From: an uncultured Neptuniibacter sp.
Lineage (GTDB): Bacteria; Pseudomonadota; Gammaproteobacteria; Pseudomonadales; Balneatricaceae
Direction: 5' to 3'
Length of the DNA: 64,000 nt
NCBI RefSeq assembly: GCF_947498015.1
Contig: NZ_CANMIR010000012.1
Location: 52,332-116,331 of the forward strand
Part shown: positions 1 through 8,958 of the stretch, piece after piece
Layout: the number at the start of each line of letters is the position of its first letter
Position numbering within the stretch: position 1 is the stretch's first letter
Program-made: the position numbers and the translations under genes
The notes under the pieces: generated by a model
Database searches by the model: none
Seen by the model: only the letters and a program-made list of their open reading frames with translations
What the model was told of the DNA's origin: nothing

Positions 1-2108
1 GAATTGAGAGCCAGATTGACGAGTGCGTCTTCCATCTGCGCCTCATCCACGTAAACATCTGGTGTATTCGGGGCAACCTCTGTCGTTAACCTGATATTTT
101 CCGGCATGGGAGCCGCAAGAAGGTCAACCAGTTCATGGATCAACCACTCCGGCGAAATCCGCCCAGGAAGCAGGGGCTGTCTGCGCGAAAAGGCCAGTAA
201 CCGCTTGGTCATATCGGCGCCACGACGTGTCGCTCTTATCGCCGGTGCTAAATTGGATTGCAGCGCTTCCGGGAGCTCCCTGTTGCCTTTAAGCTCCAGT
301 AAATTCCCCAGAATAATCGTCAGCAGATTATTAAAGTCATGTGCCAATCCACCTGACATCTGCCCGACCGCCTTCATCTTACTCGCTTCAGCCATGCGCT
401 GTTCTACTTCACGCTCATCTGTTATATCGATTGAGAGTGTCAGCATCCCTTCTACCTCTTTGCGCATATTGTAGAATGGCAGCACTGTACGACGCGTCAG
501 GACCTCTTTACCGTGATGTTTGAGGCAATACTCATAGACAGGTGTTTCCCCTCGCATCGCCATCTCAATATAGGGCTGCAGCGCCTGACTCATCTCAGTA
601 CCAACCACTTCGGTAAATGTTTTACCGACGATCTCATTTTTGGACTGATCAAAGATATCCCGATACTGGCGGTTGGCAAAAATATAACGCTGTTCAGTAT
701 CCAGATAGGCGACCTGTGCAGGGAGCGCATCAAGAATCAAGCGCTGTCGGGTCTCAACCGCCCGAAGTTCATCCTGGGTCTGCTGTAGAGAATCAACAGC
801 CTCCCGTAACTGAGTATTGGAGGCTGATAACTCTTTTGTACGTGCATTCACACGGGTGTTGAGGGTATCAATATTCTCTCTGAGCCGGTCGACCATGTAG
901 TCGAACGATTCAGCCAGTACGCCGAGTTCATCCGTCCTCTGAATACCGGTTTTGGCAGAAAGGTTTCCTCGACTGATCTTATAAGCGGTCTGAGAGAGGC
1001 TTTTAATCGGTGAGGTCAGCCACTCTGCAAACAGGAACACTGCGACTATCGAGGCAAGCAAACCGAAGAACCCCATCGCCATAATTCGCTGACTTAGCTG
1101 CACTGAGCTGGCTTTCAGATCGTCCAGATAGACCGAGGAGCTGATATACCAATCAAAGCCCGAAAGATGTCTCACCAGCGAAAGCTTCTCATACTCGTAG
1201 TTACCCGGATCATCCGGGCGATCCCATTTGTAATAAAGCTCTTCACCCGTATCCGCGACCTCCATCAGGTCAAGATAGATCGGATGATCTGTTATCGGAT
1301 TCAGCTGGCTTTTGAAGTTAATTCCATGAATATTAGCGTTGGGATGAAACAGCATATTCCCTTTTGAATCAAAAACATAAAGATAACCATTACTGGCGAT
1401 CTTAATATTCTTCAGCGCTCGATTGATCTCCTCAATCGCCTTCTGTTTCTGCGCTTTGACCTCGTTCTGAATATCATCAATATAAACGCCTGCTCCGATC
1501 ACAAACCCCCATTCAGGATAGTTTTTCACATAGGAGTATTTATCGATGATTTCGCTTTCATTAAGACGGTTCCATTTGTATTTATAAAACCCTTTCCCAT
1601 CCGTGAGTGCGAGATTGAGTAGCCCAGGAATAATCAGGTTACCATCCTGATCTTTAACCTCCGCCATATTACTCTGGTTGTACTGATCCGAGGGGTGCGA
1701 CAACAGGTTCGCCTGATAATCAGAGATCCAGATATAGTCACCTTTACCAAACTGAAAGGTCCTCAGATCTGAAAACACCGTCTTCCAGATCTGTTCATCG
1801 GAGATCCCCTGTCGGCGACCCTCCTCCAGTTGAACACGGATATGATTTTCCGTCAGATCAAGCACTGAACTGAGCCGCTGTTCGTGGGATTTCAACGTTT
1901 TGTCGACATAACTTTCAGTACTTGCATACATCCGGTTTGCCAGATCATAAACGATATTGAGCACCTGACGATTTGAGTTCAGTTCAAGATGAAAGACATT
2001 CTGTTTGATCAACGGAACGGTAAAAAAGTAGATCGCAGCGAAGATGCTTCCAATCAGCGCCAGAAGCATTAAAAACAGTCGGATCGTAATGGGTGAACGG
2101 CGATACAT
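1..2108 (-). CDS. Membrane sensor histidine kinase (double Cache, HAMP, PAS, HisKA), 3' end cut by window edge
   Basis: The reading frame is open from ATG at 2108 to the window edge (702 codons) and ends in the start of the ATPase N-box (VNLALNS). Order: N-terminal membrane segment (about residues 6-28); extracytoplasmic region with two Cache-like repeats, each with a YIW/YLYVFDS-type strand and a W..VIGAGVY or WYISSSVY strand; second membrane segment near residue 345; HAMP ending in DELGVLAESFD; coiled coil; PAS domain; HisKA with phospho-acceptor His590 in GGLAHDFNNL. This H-box type is common in hybrid kinases with a C-terminal receiver, so a receiver may lie beyond the edge. Cache pairs usually sense small organic ligands. 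It is divergent from the ABC transporter operon starting at 2372, and could sense that transporter's substrate (inference). The partner regulator is not in view. Confidence 0.9.
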   Translation of the reverse strand, partial: MYRRSPITIRLFLMLLALIGSIFAAIYFFTVPLIKQNVFHLELNSNRQVLNIVYDLANRMYASTESYVDKTLKSHEQRLSSVLDLTENHIRVQLEEGRRQGISDEQIWKTVFSDLRTFQFGKGDYIWISDYQANLLSHPSDQYNQSNMAEVKDQDGNLIIPGLLNLALTDGKGFYKYKWNRLNESEIIDKYSYVKNYPEWGFVIGAGVYIDDIQNEVKAQKQKAIEEINRALKNIKIASNGYLYVFDSKGNMLFHPNANIHGINFKSQLNPITDHPIYLDLMEVADTGEELYYKWDRPDDPGNYEYEKLSLVRHLSGFDWYISSSVYLDDLKASSVQLSQRIMAMGFFGLLASIVAVFLFAEWLTSPIKSLSQTAYKISRGNLSAKTGIQRTDELGVLAESFDYMVDRLRENIDTLNTRVNARTKELSASNTQLREAVDSLQQTQDELRAVETRQRLILDALPAQVAYLDTEQRYIFANRQYRDIFDQSKNEIVGKTFTEVVGTEMSQALQPYIEMAMRGETPVYEYCLKHHGKEVLTRRTVLPFYNMRKEVEGMLTLSIDITDEREVEQRMAEASKMKAVGQMSGGLAHDFNNLLTIILGNLLELKGNRELPEALQSNLAPAIRATRRGADMTKRLLAFSRRQPLLPGRISPEWLIHELVDLLAAPMPENIRLTTEVAPNTPDVYVDEAQMEDALVNLALN

Positions 2109-2371
2109 CGGGTTACTTTCTTATAGTTTTTATCGTTAGAGTCTGCATCAACTCTGACCCCGGAGGCAACAGTAAGCTAACTTCCTTATCCCGAATGTAT
2201 CATAAAGTTAATAGCACACACCCATTTGTTACATTTTGTTAGATTTTAAAAATAGTTAAGCAAAGGTTAGTGCCTATTGTGGCTACTCAATAAAAACAAG
2301 AACACCTGATGTGACGCGGCCTGCATACGACTAAGGGCGCATACAGAGGGTAGAAAAAGAGTAGCGCCAAG

Positions 2372-3178
2372 ATGACCCAGCCAAAGCCGGATTTCATTCT
2401 TGAAACCCGTAATCTGACGAAAGCATTCAAAGGCTTTACTGCCGTTGATGATGTAAATCTCAATATCCAACGCGGCCATATACATGCTCTGATCGGCCCA
2501 AACGGAGCCGGTAAAACTACCGTATTTAACCTACTGACAAAATTCTTGCAGCCAACAACCGGCCAGATCCTGTTTAACGGTGACGATATAACAGCGATGA
2601 AGCCTGCCGCCATCGCCCGTAAGGGTGTGATCCGTTCATTTCAGATCTCTGCGGTTTTCCCCCACCTGAGCGTTATGGAAAATGTACGTGTCGCGCTGCA
2701 GCGTAAAGAGGGCAACAGCTTTCACTTCTGGCGTTCGGAAAACATTCTTAACCGACTGAATGACCGCGCAATGGAGCTGCTGGAATCGGTTGGCTTAGAA
2801 GGTTTCGCTGACACGGTCACCGTTGATCTTCCCTACGGACGCAAACGTGCGCTTGAGATTGCCACTACCTTGGCCGTTGAGCCTGAACTGATGTTGCTGG
2901 ATGAGCCGACGCAGGGGATGGGTCACGAAGATGTCGATGTTGTAACCGACCTGATCAAGAAGGTCTCTAAAGATCGCACCATCCTGATGGTTGAGCATAA
3001 CCTCCATGTTGTTTCTAAACTGGCAGACCGTATTACCGTTCTGCAACGCGGTGCAATTCTGACTGAAGGCGAATATGAGGAGGTTTCAGCAGACCCCCGT
3101 GTTCGTGAAGCGTATATGGGTACCGCGGCTGATGAAGTAGAAGCGGAGAATGCCAAGCAAGCGGAGGTTGTAGAATGA
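2372..3178 (+). CDS. livG: ABC transporter ATP-binding protein, LivG type
   Basis: This is one of the two ATPases of a branched-chain amino-acid-type (HAAT) importer. Its 268 residues fit the family. Walker A is GPNGAGKTT (residues 42-50), the signature is LPYGRKR (153-159, a variant of LSYGQQR usual in this subfamily) and Walker B is LMLLDEPTQG (173-182), followed by the switch histidine in VEHNL. It is the first gene of a rightward operon and overlaps the next gene by four bases (ATGA at 3175), so the two ATPases are translationally coupled. A weak GAG-type ribosome site precedes ATG 2372. HAAT systems import amino acids, urea, amides and also aromatic or dicarboxylic acids, so the family does not fix the substrate. 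Confidence 0.92.
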   Translation: MTQPKPDFILETRNLTKAFKGFTAVDDVNLNIQRGHIHALIGPNGAGKTTVFNLLTKFLQPTTGQILFNGDDITAMKPAAIARKGVIRSFQISAVFPHLSVMENVRVALQRKEGNSFHFWRSENILNRLNDRAMELLESVGLEGFADTVTVDLPYGRKRALEIATTLAVEPELMLLDEPTQGMGHEDVDVVTDLIKKVSKDRTILMVEHNLHVVSKLADRITVLQRGAILTEGEYEEVSADPRVREAYMGTAADEVEAENAKQAEVVE

Positions 3179-3930
3179 ATCAGCCAGCACCGATCCAGAT
3201 GAATCAATCCGAAGCTGCGCATGGTAACCACCGTGAAAAATTACGCATCAACAACTTGCATGCGTTCTATGGTGAGTCCCATATCCTTCATGGTATAGAC
3301 CTGAGTGTCAATCAGGGCGAACTGGTCACTCTGCTTGGTCGTAACGGTTCAGGTCGCTCCACTACTCTGAAAGCGATTATGAATATGGTGGGACGCAGAA
3401 CCGGCAATATTGTCATCAACGGCAACGAAACCATCGACACACCTGCGTACAAGATCGCCCATCTGGGACTTGGGTTCTGTCCCGAAGAGCGCGGCATCTT
3501 CTCCAGCCTGAATGTAGAGGAAAACCTGATGCTACCACCGAATGTACGTTCGGATGGCATGAGTGTTGATGAGATCTACGAGATGTTTCCAAACCTATAT
3601 GAACGCCGCACCAGCCAGGGCACACGTTTGTCCGGTGGTGAGCAGCAGATGCTGGCACTTGGCCGAATTCTGCGTACCGGCGCGAACATCCTGTTATTGG
3701 ATGAGATCACCGAGGGCCTTGCCCCCGTCATTGTGCAAAAACTGGGCGAGGTCCTTGGCCAACTGAAAGAGCGTGGCCTGACCATTCTGTTGGTCGAACA
3801 AAACTTCCGTTTCGCGGCTCCGATCGCTGACCGTCACTATGTGATGGAGCACGGACATATCGTTGAAGAGGTTCACTCTCACGAACTGGAAGCGAAAACG
3901 GAGCTGCTAAACACCTATCTGGGTGTCTGA
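3175..3930 (+). CDS. livF: ABC transporter ATP-binding protein, LivF type, with Arg in Walker A
   Basis: Second ATPase of the HAAT importer, 251 residues. The signature LSGGEQQ (152-158) and Walker B NILLLDEITEG (171-181) are intact. Walker A reads GRNGSGRST, with Arg61 where the catalytic lysine normally stands. I recall GRNGAGR-type Walker A loops in some proteobacterial LivF-like proteins, so this is probably a subfamily trait rather than a mutation. A gap of about 90 bases separates it from the binding-protein gene, with no terminator visible, so the operon probably continues. Confidence 0.9.
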   Translation: MNQPAPIQMNQSEAAHGNHREKLRINNLHAFYGESHILHGIDLSVNQGELVTLLGRNGSGRSTTLKAIMNMVGRRTGNIVINGNETIDTPAYKIAHLGLGFCPEERGIFSSLNVEENLMLPPNVRSDGMSVDEIYEMFPNLYERRTSQGTRLSGGEQQMLALGRILRTGANILLLDEITEGLAPVIVQKLGEVLGQLKERGLTILLVEQNFRFAAPIADRHYVMEHGHIVEEVHSHELEAKTELLNTYLGV

Positions 3931-4022
3931 CACGACGGCTTAAAGAATAAAAACAACACTTGATTGGGCTCAGATTAACAGCACAAAGAGGTGCTTGAAG
4001 CCCATCCAACCGGAGTATGAAC

Positions 4023-5231
4023 ATGAAGAATTTGAATAAAACGATCGTATCCTCAATGGTTGCCGGCATCATGGCTGCCTCACTTTCCACAGCCGCTGTT
4101 GCTGAGTCAGATGGTAAAGTGAAGCTTGGCATCCTTGCCGATATGGGCGGTGTATACGCTGACATTTGCGGTCGTGGTTGTGTCACTGCTGCTGAGATGG
4201 CGATCGAAGATTTTGGTGGAAAAGCACTGGGCCAACCGATTGAGCTGGTGACTGCAGACTCTCAGCTTAAACCCGATATCGCTTCATCAATCGCACGCCA
4301 GTGGGTAGAAGCCGATGGCGTTGATGCGATCGGTGGACTGGTATCCTCTGCTGTATCCGGTGCGGTATCGAAGGTTAACCTGAACGCTAAGAAGCTGACT
4401 ATGATCTCCGGTTCTGCCTCTAATACGTTTACAACCAAGAGCTGTAACCCTTTCAACGTTCACTGGACATACAACGTTGTCGCACTGGCAAACGGTACCG
4501 TTAAACCGATGGTACAAGCGGGTAAAAAGAAGTGGTTCTTCATTACTGCTGACTACAGCTTCGGTCACGCACTGGAAGGGGTAGCTTCTAAAGTTATCAA
4601 CGAAAACGGCGGTGAAGTTGTCGGCAGTATCCGTGCACCACTGGGTACAACAGACTTCTCCTCCTACGTACTGCAGGCACAAGCTTCCGGCGCTGATGTT
4701 GTCGCTCTGGCGAATGCGGGTAACGACACAGTTAACGCACTGAAAACAGCCACTGAATTTGGCCTGACTGAGATGATGGATGTTGCTGGCCTATTGGTAT
4801 TCACCCAGAACGCACAAGCGATGGATCCATCCGTAGCCGGTGGTATGCGCCTGACCACAGGTTTCTACTGGGACATGGATGATAAAGCACGTGACTGGAG
4901 CCAACGTTTCCAGGAGCGTCACGGTTCTATCCCAAGCATGATTCACGCTGGTGTTTACTCTGCGACGACTCATTACCTGAAATCGGTTGAAGCCTCTGGT
5001 ACTGAGGAAGCTGAAGTTGTCATCAAGAAGATGAAAGCAACGAAGCCTGAAGATTTCTTCTCTCGCAATGCGGAACTGCGTGCCGACGGCCGCATGGTGC
5101 ACGATATGCTCTCTGTTGAGATCAAGAAAGCGGGTGAGCGTAAAGATAAGAACGACATCTATAAAGTCATCAAAGTGATCCCAGGCAATGAGGCATTCAG
5201 CCCAATGCTGCCTCAGTGCAACTTCTCCTGA
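4023..5231 (+). CDS. Periplasmic substrate-binding protein of HAAT-type ABC importer
   Basis: Extracellular-solute-binding protein of the Peripla_BP_6 (LivJ/LivK-like) fold, about 402 residues. It delivers substrate to the permeases encoded downstream. ATG 4023 is preferred over ATG 4017: GGAG at 4012-4015 is seven bases from 4023 but one base from 4017. A signal peptide is clear (MKNLNKT, hydrophobic stretch, cleavage after STAAVA). The mature protein opens with the usual KLGILADMGGVYAD strand. Three cysteines (CGRGC near the start and KSCNP further on) could form a disulfide. The protein is larger than classical LivK (about 350 residues), as is common for binding proteins of acid or aromatic HAAT systems. 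The substrate cannot be read from the sequence. Confidence 0.9.
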   Translation: MKNLNKTIVSSMVAGIMAASLSTAAVAESDGKVKLGILADMGGVYADICGRGCVTAAEMAIEDFGGKALGQPIELVTADSQLKPDIASSIARQWVEADGVDAIGGLVSSAVSGAVSKVNLNAKKLTMISGSASNTFTTKSCNPFNVHWTYNVVALANGTVKPMVQAGKKKWFFITADYSFGHALEGVASKVINENGGEVVGSIRAPLGTTDFSSYVLQAQASGADVVALANAGNDTVNALKTATEFGLTEMMDVAGLLVFTQNAQAMDPSVAGGMRLTTGFYWDMDDKARDWSQRFQERHGSIPSMIHAGVYSATTHYLKSVEASGTEEAEVVIKKMKATKPEDFFSRNAELRADGRMVHDMLSVEIKKAGERKDKNDIYKVIKVIPGNEAFSPMLPQCNFS

Positions 5232-5258
5232 TTGGACAGCAACATCCTGGCATAAAGC

Positions 5259-5286
5259 AGCAGGTGTAGCCTCAGGCTCACCTGCT
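5259..5286 (+). promoter_or_regulatory. Intercistronic hairpin after the binding-protein gene
   Basis: AGCAGGTG pairs with CACCTGCT, and AGCC pairs with GGCT around a TCA loop, giving a 12-pair stem with one bulged T. No T-run follows. Such stems after binding-protein genes commonly protect the upstream mRNA, so binding protein is made in excess over the permeases. That role is inferred here. Confidence 0.65.
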
Positions 5287-5320
5287 CCGCTACCGCATCA
5301 CTTCGAATAAAAAAAGGTAG

Positions 5321-6208
5321 ATGACACCTATGTTCGATATTAATTTATTTGGCCTATTTGGCCAGTTGCTGGTCGGTCTGATCAACGGCTCATTCTACGC
5401 TCTTCTGAGCCTGGGATTGGCGATCATATTCGGCCTGCTGAAGATTATTAACTTTGCTCAGGGCGCCCTCTATATGCTGGGTGCATTTATCGCCTTTCTG
5501 GCGTTGGAATACCTGGGTATCAACTATTGGGCTGCACTGATCATCGTTCCCATCACCGTAGGCCTGGTAGGCATTATGATGGAACGTTTCCTGATCCGTC
5601 CGATTGCCAATGAAGATCACCTCTACAGTCTGCTGCTGACCTTTGGTCTGGCACTCATTATCCAAGGCGCTTTCACCCATATGTTTGGCTCATCCGGTCT
5701 CTCCTATGCGATCCCTGAGGAGCTTAAAGGGGGTAACCGTCTGCCATTTATGTATCTGCCTAACTACCGTGCCTGGATTATTGTCGCTTCAGTACTGGTC
5801 TGCTTTGGTACCTGGTACATGATCGAGAAAACCAAACTGGGTGCTTATCTTCGTGCAGGCACTGAGAACCCACAACTGATGCAGGCGTTTGGTATCAACG
5901 TGCCTCTGATTGTCACCCTGACCTTCGGCTTCGGTGTAGCTCTGGCAGGCTTTGCCGGCGTAATGGCAGCGCCGGTTTACTCAGTCTCTCCCGATATGGG
6001 CTCCAATATACTGATCGTGGTCTTCGCCATCGTCGTCATCGGCGGTATGGGTTCGATCGGAGGTTCCATTCTGACAGGGTTGGGGATGGGAGTGGTCGAG
6101 GGGCTGACCAAGTATTTTTATCCTGAAGCTTCAACCACTGTCATATTCCTGGTGATGGTTATCGTTCTGCTGCTTAAACCTGCCGGACTGTTTGGTAAGG
6201 AAGCCTAG
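5321..6208 (+). CDS. livH: ABC transporter permease, LivH type
   Basis: Inner-membrane permease of the HAAT importer, 295 residues with about eight hydrophobic segments. It has the family start (QLLVGLINGSFYALLSLGLA), the IINFAQGALYMLGA segment and the GGMGSIGGSILTG cytoplasmic motif that contacts the ATPases. AAGG at 5314-5317 could serve ATG 5321 (three bases away) or the in-frame ATG at 5330; the choice does not alter the first membrane span. Its TAG stop lies inside the AGGAG ribosome site of livM, so the two genes are tightly coupled. Confidence 0.92.
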   Translation: MTPMFDINLFGLFGQLLVGLINGSFYALLSLGLAIIFGLLKIINFAQGALYMLGAFIAFLALEYLGINYWAALIIVPITVGLVGIMMERFLIRPIANEDHLYSLLLTFGLALIIQGAFTHMFGSSGLSYAIPEELKGGNRLPFMYLPNYRAWIIVASVLVCFGTWYMIEKTKLGAYLRAGTENPQLMQAFGINVPLIVTLTFGFGVALAGFAGVMAAPVYSVSPDMGSNILIVVFAIVVIGGMGSIGGSILTGLGMGVVEGLTKYFYPEASTTVIFLVMVIVLLLKPAGLFGKEA

Positions 6209-6217
6209 GAGAATCAC

Positions 6218-7144
6218 ATGAATAATCTAAAACTAAATATATTCCTGCTTGCACTGGCTCTACTGGCCCCAGCCGTACTGTATCCGGTATTTCTGGCTAA
6301 GGTGCTCTGCTTTGCGCTCTTTGCCTGTGCATTTAACCTGTTGCTCGGTTTTGTTGGCCTGCTCTCTTTCGGCCACGCAGCCTTCCTCGGTACTGGTGGA
6401 TATATCACCGGCTACCTGATGATCAACAGCGGCCTGACACCTGAAATTGCCATTCTCCTGGGTACTCTGGCAGGCGCGGCTCTTGGTGCGATCTTTGGCA
6501 AACTGGCAGTCAAACGTGAAGGGATCTACTTCGCGATGGTGACGCTTGCCCTGGCTCAATTGGTCTTCTTTATCTATCTGCAAGCTCCCTTCACCAATGG
6601 TGAAGATGGCATGCAGGGTGTACCACGTGGCCATGCATTCGGTGCACTCGATCTGAGTGACAATCTGGTCATGTACTACTTCGTTCTGGCGATCTTTGTT
6701 TTCGGTTACTGGTTGATCAACCGTACGGTTCACTCGCCATTTGGTCAGATACTGAAAGCGATTCGTGACAATGAAGACCGAGCGACCTCTCTGGGGTATG
6801 ACGTTAACCGCTACAAGTGGATCGCCTTTGTCATCTCAGCTGCTCTGGCTGCTCTGGCCGGTTCGACTAAAACACTGGTTTTCCAGCTCGCCTCTCTGAC
6901 TGATGTTCACTGGCACATGTCCGGAGAAGTGATTCTGATGACGCTGGTTGGTGGTGTTGGAACCATCTTCGGTCCGGTACTGGGTGCAGGTTTCATCGTC
7001 ACGATGCAGAACTACCTCTCCGGCGGAGAGTTGGGCAACTACATTCACATCATCATGGGTGTGGTCTTTGTAGTCTGCGTTCTGAGTTTCCGCAGCGGTA
7101 TCGTCGGACAACTCATTAAATTTAAACGCAATAACTTCAGTTAA
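6218..7144 (+). CDS. livM: ABC transporter permease, LivM type
   Basis: Second permease of the HAAT importer, 308 residues and strongly hydrophobic. It shows the LivM features FALFACAFNLLLGFVGLLSFGHAAF near the N-terminus and the VGGVGTIFGPVLGA loop near residue 250. AGGAG at 6207-6211 is well placed for ATG 6218. It completes the set of two ATPases, a binding protein and two permeases, so the importer is probably functional. The acyl-CoA synthetase downstream suggests the imported compound is a carboxylic acid that is activated at once. Confidence 0.92.
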   Translation: MNNLKLNIFLLALALLAPAVLYPVFLAKVLCFALFACAFNLLLGFVGLLSFGHAAFLGTGGYITGYLMINSGLTPEIAILLGTLAGAALGAIFGKLAVKREGIYFAMVTLALAQLVFFIYLQAPFTNGEDGMQGVPRGHAFGALDLSDNLVMYYFVLAIFVFGYWLINRTVHSPFGQILKAIRDNEDRATSLGYDVNRYKWIAFVISAALAALAGSTKTLVFQLASLTDVHWHMSGEVILMTLVGGVGTIFGPVLGAGFIVTMQNYLSGGELGNYIHIIMGVVFVVCVLSFRSGIVGQLIKFKRNNFS

Positions 7145-7174
7145 TCAGACTGAATCAAGATTTGGATGATAGAC

Positions 7175-7199
7175 GCCGGCAGCGGTGAAAACTGCCGGC
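7175..7199 (+). promoter_or_regulatory. Intercistronic hairpin upstream of the acyl-CoA synthetase
   Basis: GCCGGCAG (7175-7182) pairs perfectly with CTGCCGGC (7192-7199) around a nine-base loop. There is no T-run, so it is not an ordinary terminator. It overlaps the first codons of the longest possible reading of the synthetase (GTG 7185), which supports the later start at 7221. Confidence 0.6.
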
Positions 7200-7220
7200 A
7201 CTGACAACGAGGGAAACAAC

Positions 7221-8885
7221 GTGAACAACCAGGTGATTAACCCAATTTCTGCTTTTGAAACAGATCTGGATAAGAATCAGGCGAACTATTCCGCCCTGAC
7301 ACCCATGACCTTCTTGCAACGTGCCGCTACGGTCTATCCAAACCGGACAGCGACAGTACATGGAGAGATCCGTCGTACATGGTCCGAAACATATACACGC
7401 TGCAAACAACTGGCGAGTGCATTGCAAGCAAAGGGGGTTAATCCCGGCGATGCAGTCTCTATTCTGGCCCCAAACCTGCCGGAACATTTTGAAGCCCACT
7501 TCGCTGTACCGATGTGTGGGGCCGTACTTAACTCAATTAATATCCGTCTGGATGCTGAAGCGGTCGCGTTCATCCTCAAGCATGCTGGTACTAAAGTTCT
7601 GATTACAGACCGTGAATTTAACCACATTGTTAAAGCGGCTCTGGAACTGGTAGATGAAAAACCCTACGTCATCGATATCGACGATCCATACTGGACCGAA
7701 GGTGAGTTGATCGGTGATACCACCTTTGATGCCTTCCTGGAAACCGGTGACGAAGACTACGAACCCTACCAGGTTAAGGATGAGTGGAACGCAATTACAC
7801 TGAACTACACCTCTGGAACTACCGGGGACCCTAAAGGGGTTGTCTACCACCACCGTGGTGCTTACCTGAATGCCATCAGTAATTCGATCTCCTGGGGGAT
7901 GGAGCAGCACCCGGTCTATCTCTGGACTCTGCCCATGTTCCATTGTAATGGCTGGTGCTTCCCCTGGACCATTGCTGCGATGGCTGGTGTCAGTGTCAGC
8001 CTTCGTCATGTTCGCGCTGATGACATCTTTAACTCGATTAAGAAAGAGAAAGTCGGCTACTTCTGTGGTGCACCGATTGTTCTGAACATGCTCAACTCAG
8101 CTGATGATGAATTGAAAGCGGGTATCGAACATAACGTTAAAGTGATGACTGCCGGTGCTGCGCCCCCTGCTGCTGTTATTGCGGGTATGGAATCACTGGG
8201 TTTCAGCGTGACTCATGTATATGGACTGACTGAAACATACGGCCCATCCGTCGTCTGTGCATGGCATGACGAGTGGGATGAGAAATCTCTGGAAGATAAA
8301 GCGCGTCTGAAATCACGTCAGGGTGTTCGTGCACCGATGCTGGATGGTTTGATGGTTGCGGATCCTGTGACGATGAAACCGGTCCCTAAAGATGGCGAGA
8401 CAATGGGTGAGATCTTCATGCAGGGCAACCTGGTTATGAAGGGCTATCTGAAAAACCCATCCACTACTGAGAAAGCGTTTGAGGGTGGCTGGTTCCACTC
8501 AGGTGACCTAGCGGTTTGGCATGAAGATGGTTACATCGAAATTAAAGACCGTTCCAAAGATATCATCATCTCAGGTGGTGAAAATATCTCCTCAATCGAA
8601 GTCGAAGACGTTTTGTACCGTCACCCACTGGTTCAGGAAGCTGCCGTTGTAGCGAAGTCCAACGAAAAATGGGGTGAGACCCCTTGCGCTTTTGTCGCAT
8701 TAAAAGAGGGGCAGGATCGCGATATCACAGAGAAAGAGATCATCGATTTCTGTCGTGAACATATGGCTCACTTCAAGGCACCTAAAGATATCGTTTTTGG
8801 TGAACTACCTAAAACCTCCACCGGCAAGATTCAGAAGTTCCTGCTGCGTGACCGCGCTAACGGCGTTGAAGAGCAAGACCAATAA
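7221..8885 (+). CDS. AMP-forming acyl-CoA synthetase (fatty-acid/aryl-alkanoate ligase family)
   Basis: Activates a carboxylic acid to its CoA thioester with ATP. With GTG 7221 it has 554 residues; GAGGGA at 7209-7214 lies six bases upstream, whereas GTG 7185 has no ribosome site and sits in a hairpin. The P-loop is YTSGTTGDPKG (about residue 196 on), then YGLTETYGP, the hinge region with SGDLAV and IKDRSKDIIISGGENIS, and the catalytic Lys536 in TSTGKIQK. The family includes medium-chain fatty acyl ligases and the methylmercaptopropionate ligase DmdB; sequence alone does not separate these. Its place after an importer and before ETF and an acyl-CoA dehydrogenase argues for a short or medium organic acid. 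Confidence 0.88.
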   Translation: MNNQVINPISAFETDLDKNQANYSALTPMTFLQRAATVYPNRTATVHGEIRRTWSETYTRCKQLASALQAKGVNPGDAVSILAPNLPEHFEAHFAVPMCGAVLNSINIRLDAEAVAFILKHAGTKVLITDREFNHIVKAALELVDEKPYVIDIDDPYWTEGELIGDTTFDAFLETGDEDYEPYQVKDEWNAITLNYTSGTTGDPKGVVYHHRGAYLNAISNSISWGMEQHPVYLWTLPMFHCNGWCFPWTIAAMAGVSVSLRHVRADDIFNSIKKEKVGYFCGAPIVLNMLNSADDELKAGIEHNVKVMTAGAAPPAAVIAGMESLGFSVTHVYGLTETYGPSVVCAWHDEWDEKSLEDKARLKSRQGVRAPMLDGLMVADPVTMKPVPKDGETMGEIFMQGNLVMKGYLKNPSTTEKAFEGGWFHSGDLAVWHEDGYIEIKDRSKDIIISGGENISSIEVEDVLYRHPLVQEAAVVAKSNEKWGETPCAFVALKEGQDRDITEKEIIDFCREHMAHFKAPKDIVFGELPKTSTGKIQKFLLRDRANGVEEQDQ

Positions 8886-8918
8886 CAATAGATACAACTA
8901 ATTATAAACAGAGTGAAA

Positions 8919-8945
8919 ACTCCCTGAGCTTCTGGTTCAGGGAGT
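8919..8945 (+). promoter_or_regulatory. Intercistronic hairpin upstream of etfB
   Basis: ACTCCCTGA pairs perfectly with TCAGGGAGT around a nine-base loop, and no T-run follows. The right arm ends 13 bases before the etfB ATG (8959) and contains GGGAG, the only ribosome-site-like sequence there. Folding could therefore also limit etfB translation. Confidence 0.55.
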
Positions 8946-8958
8946 ATGAGGTACCGAC

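Noticed and set aside
6260..6733. 157-codon minus-strand frame opposite livM
   Set aside because: Shadow of a membrane-protein gene; rich in polar residues from the reversed hydrophobic codons and without any motif.
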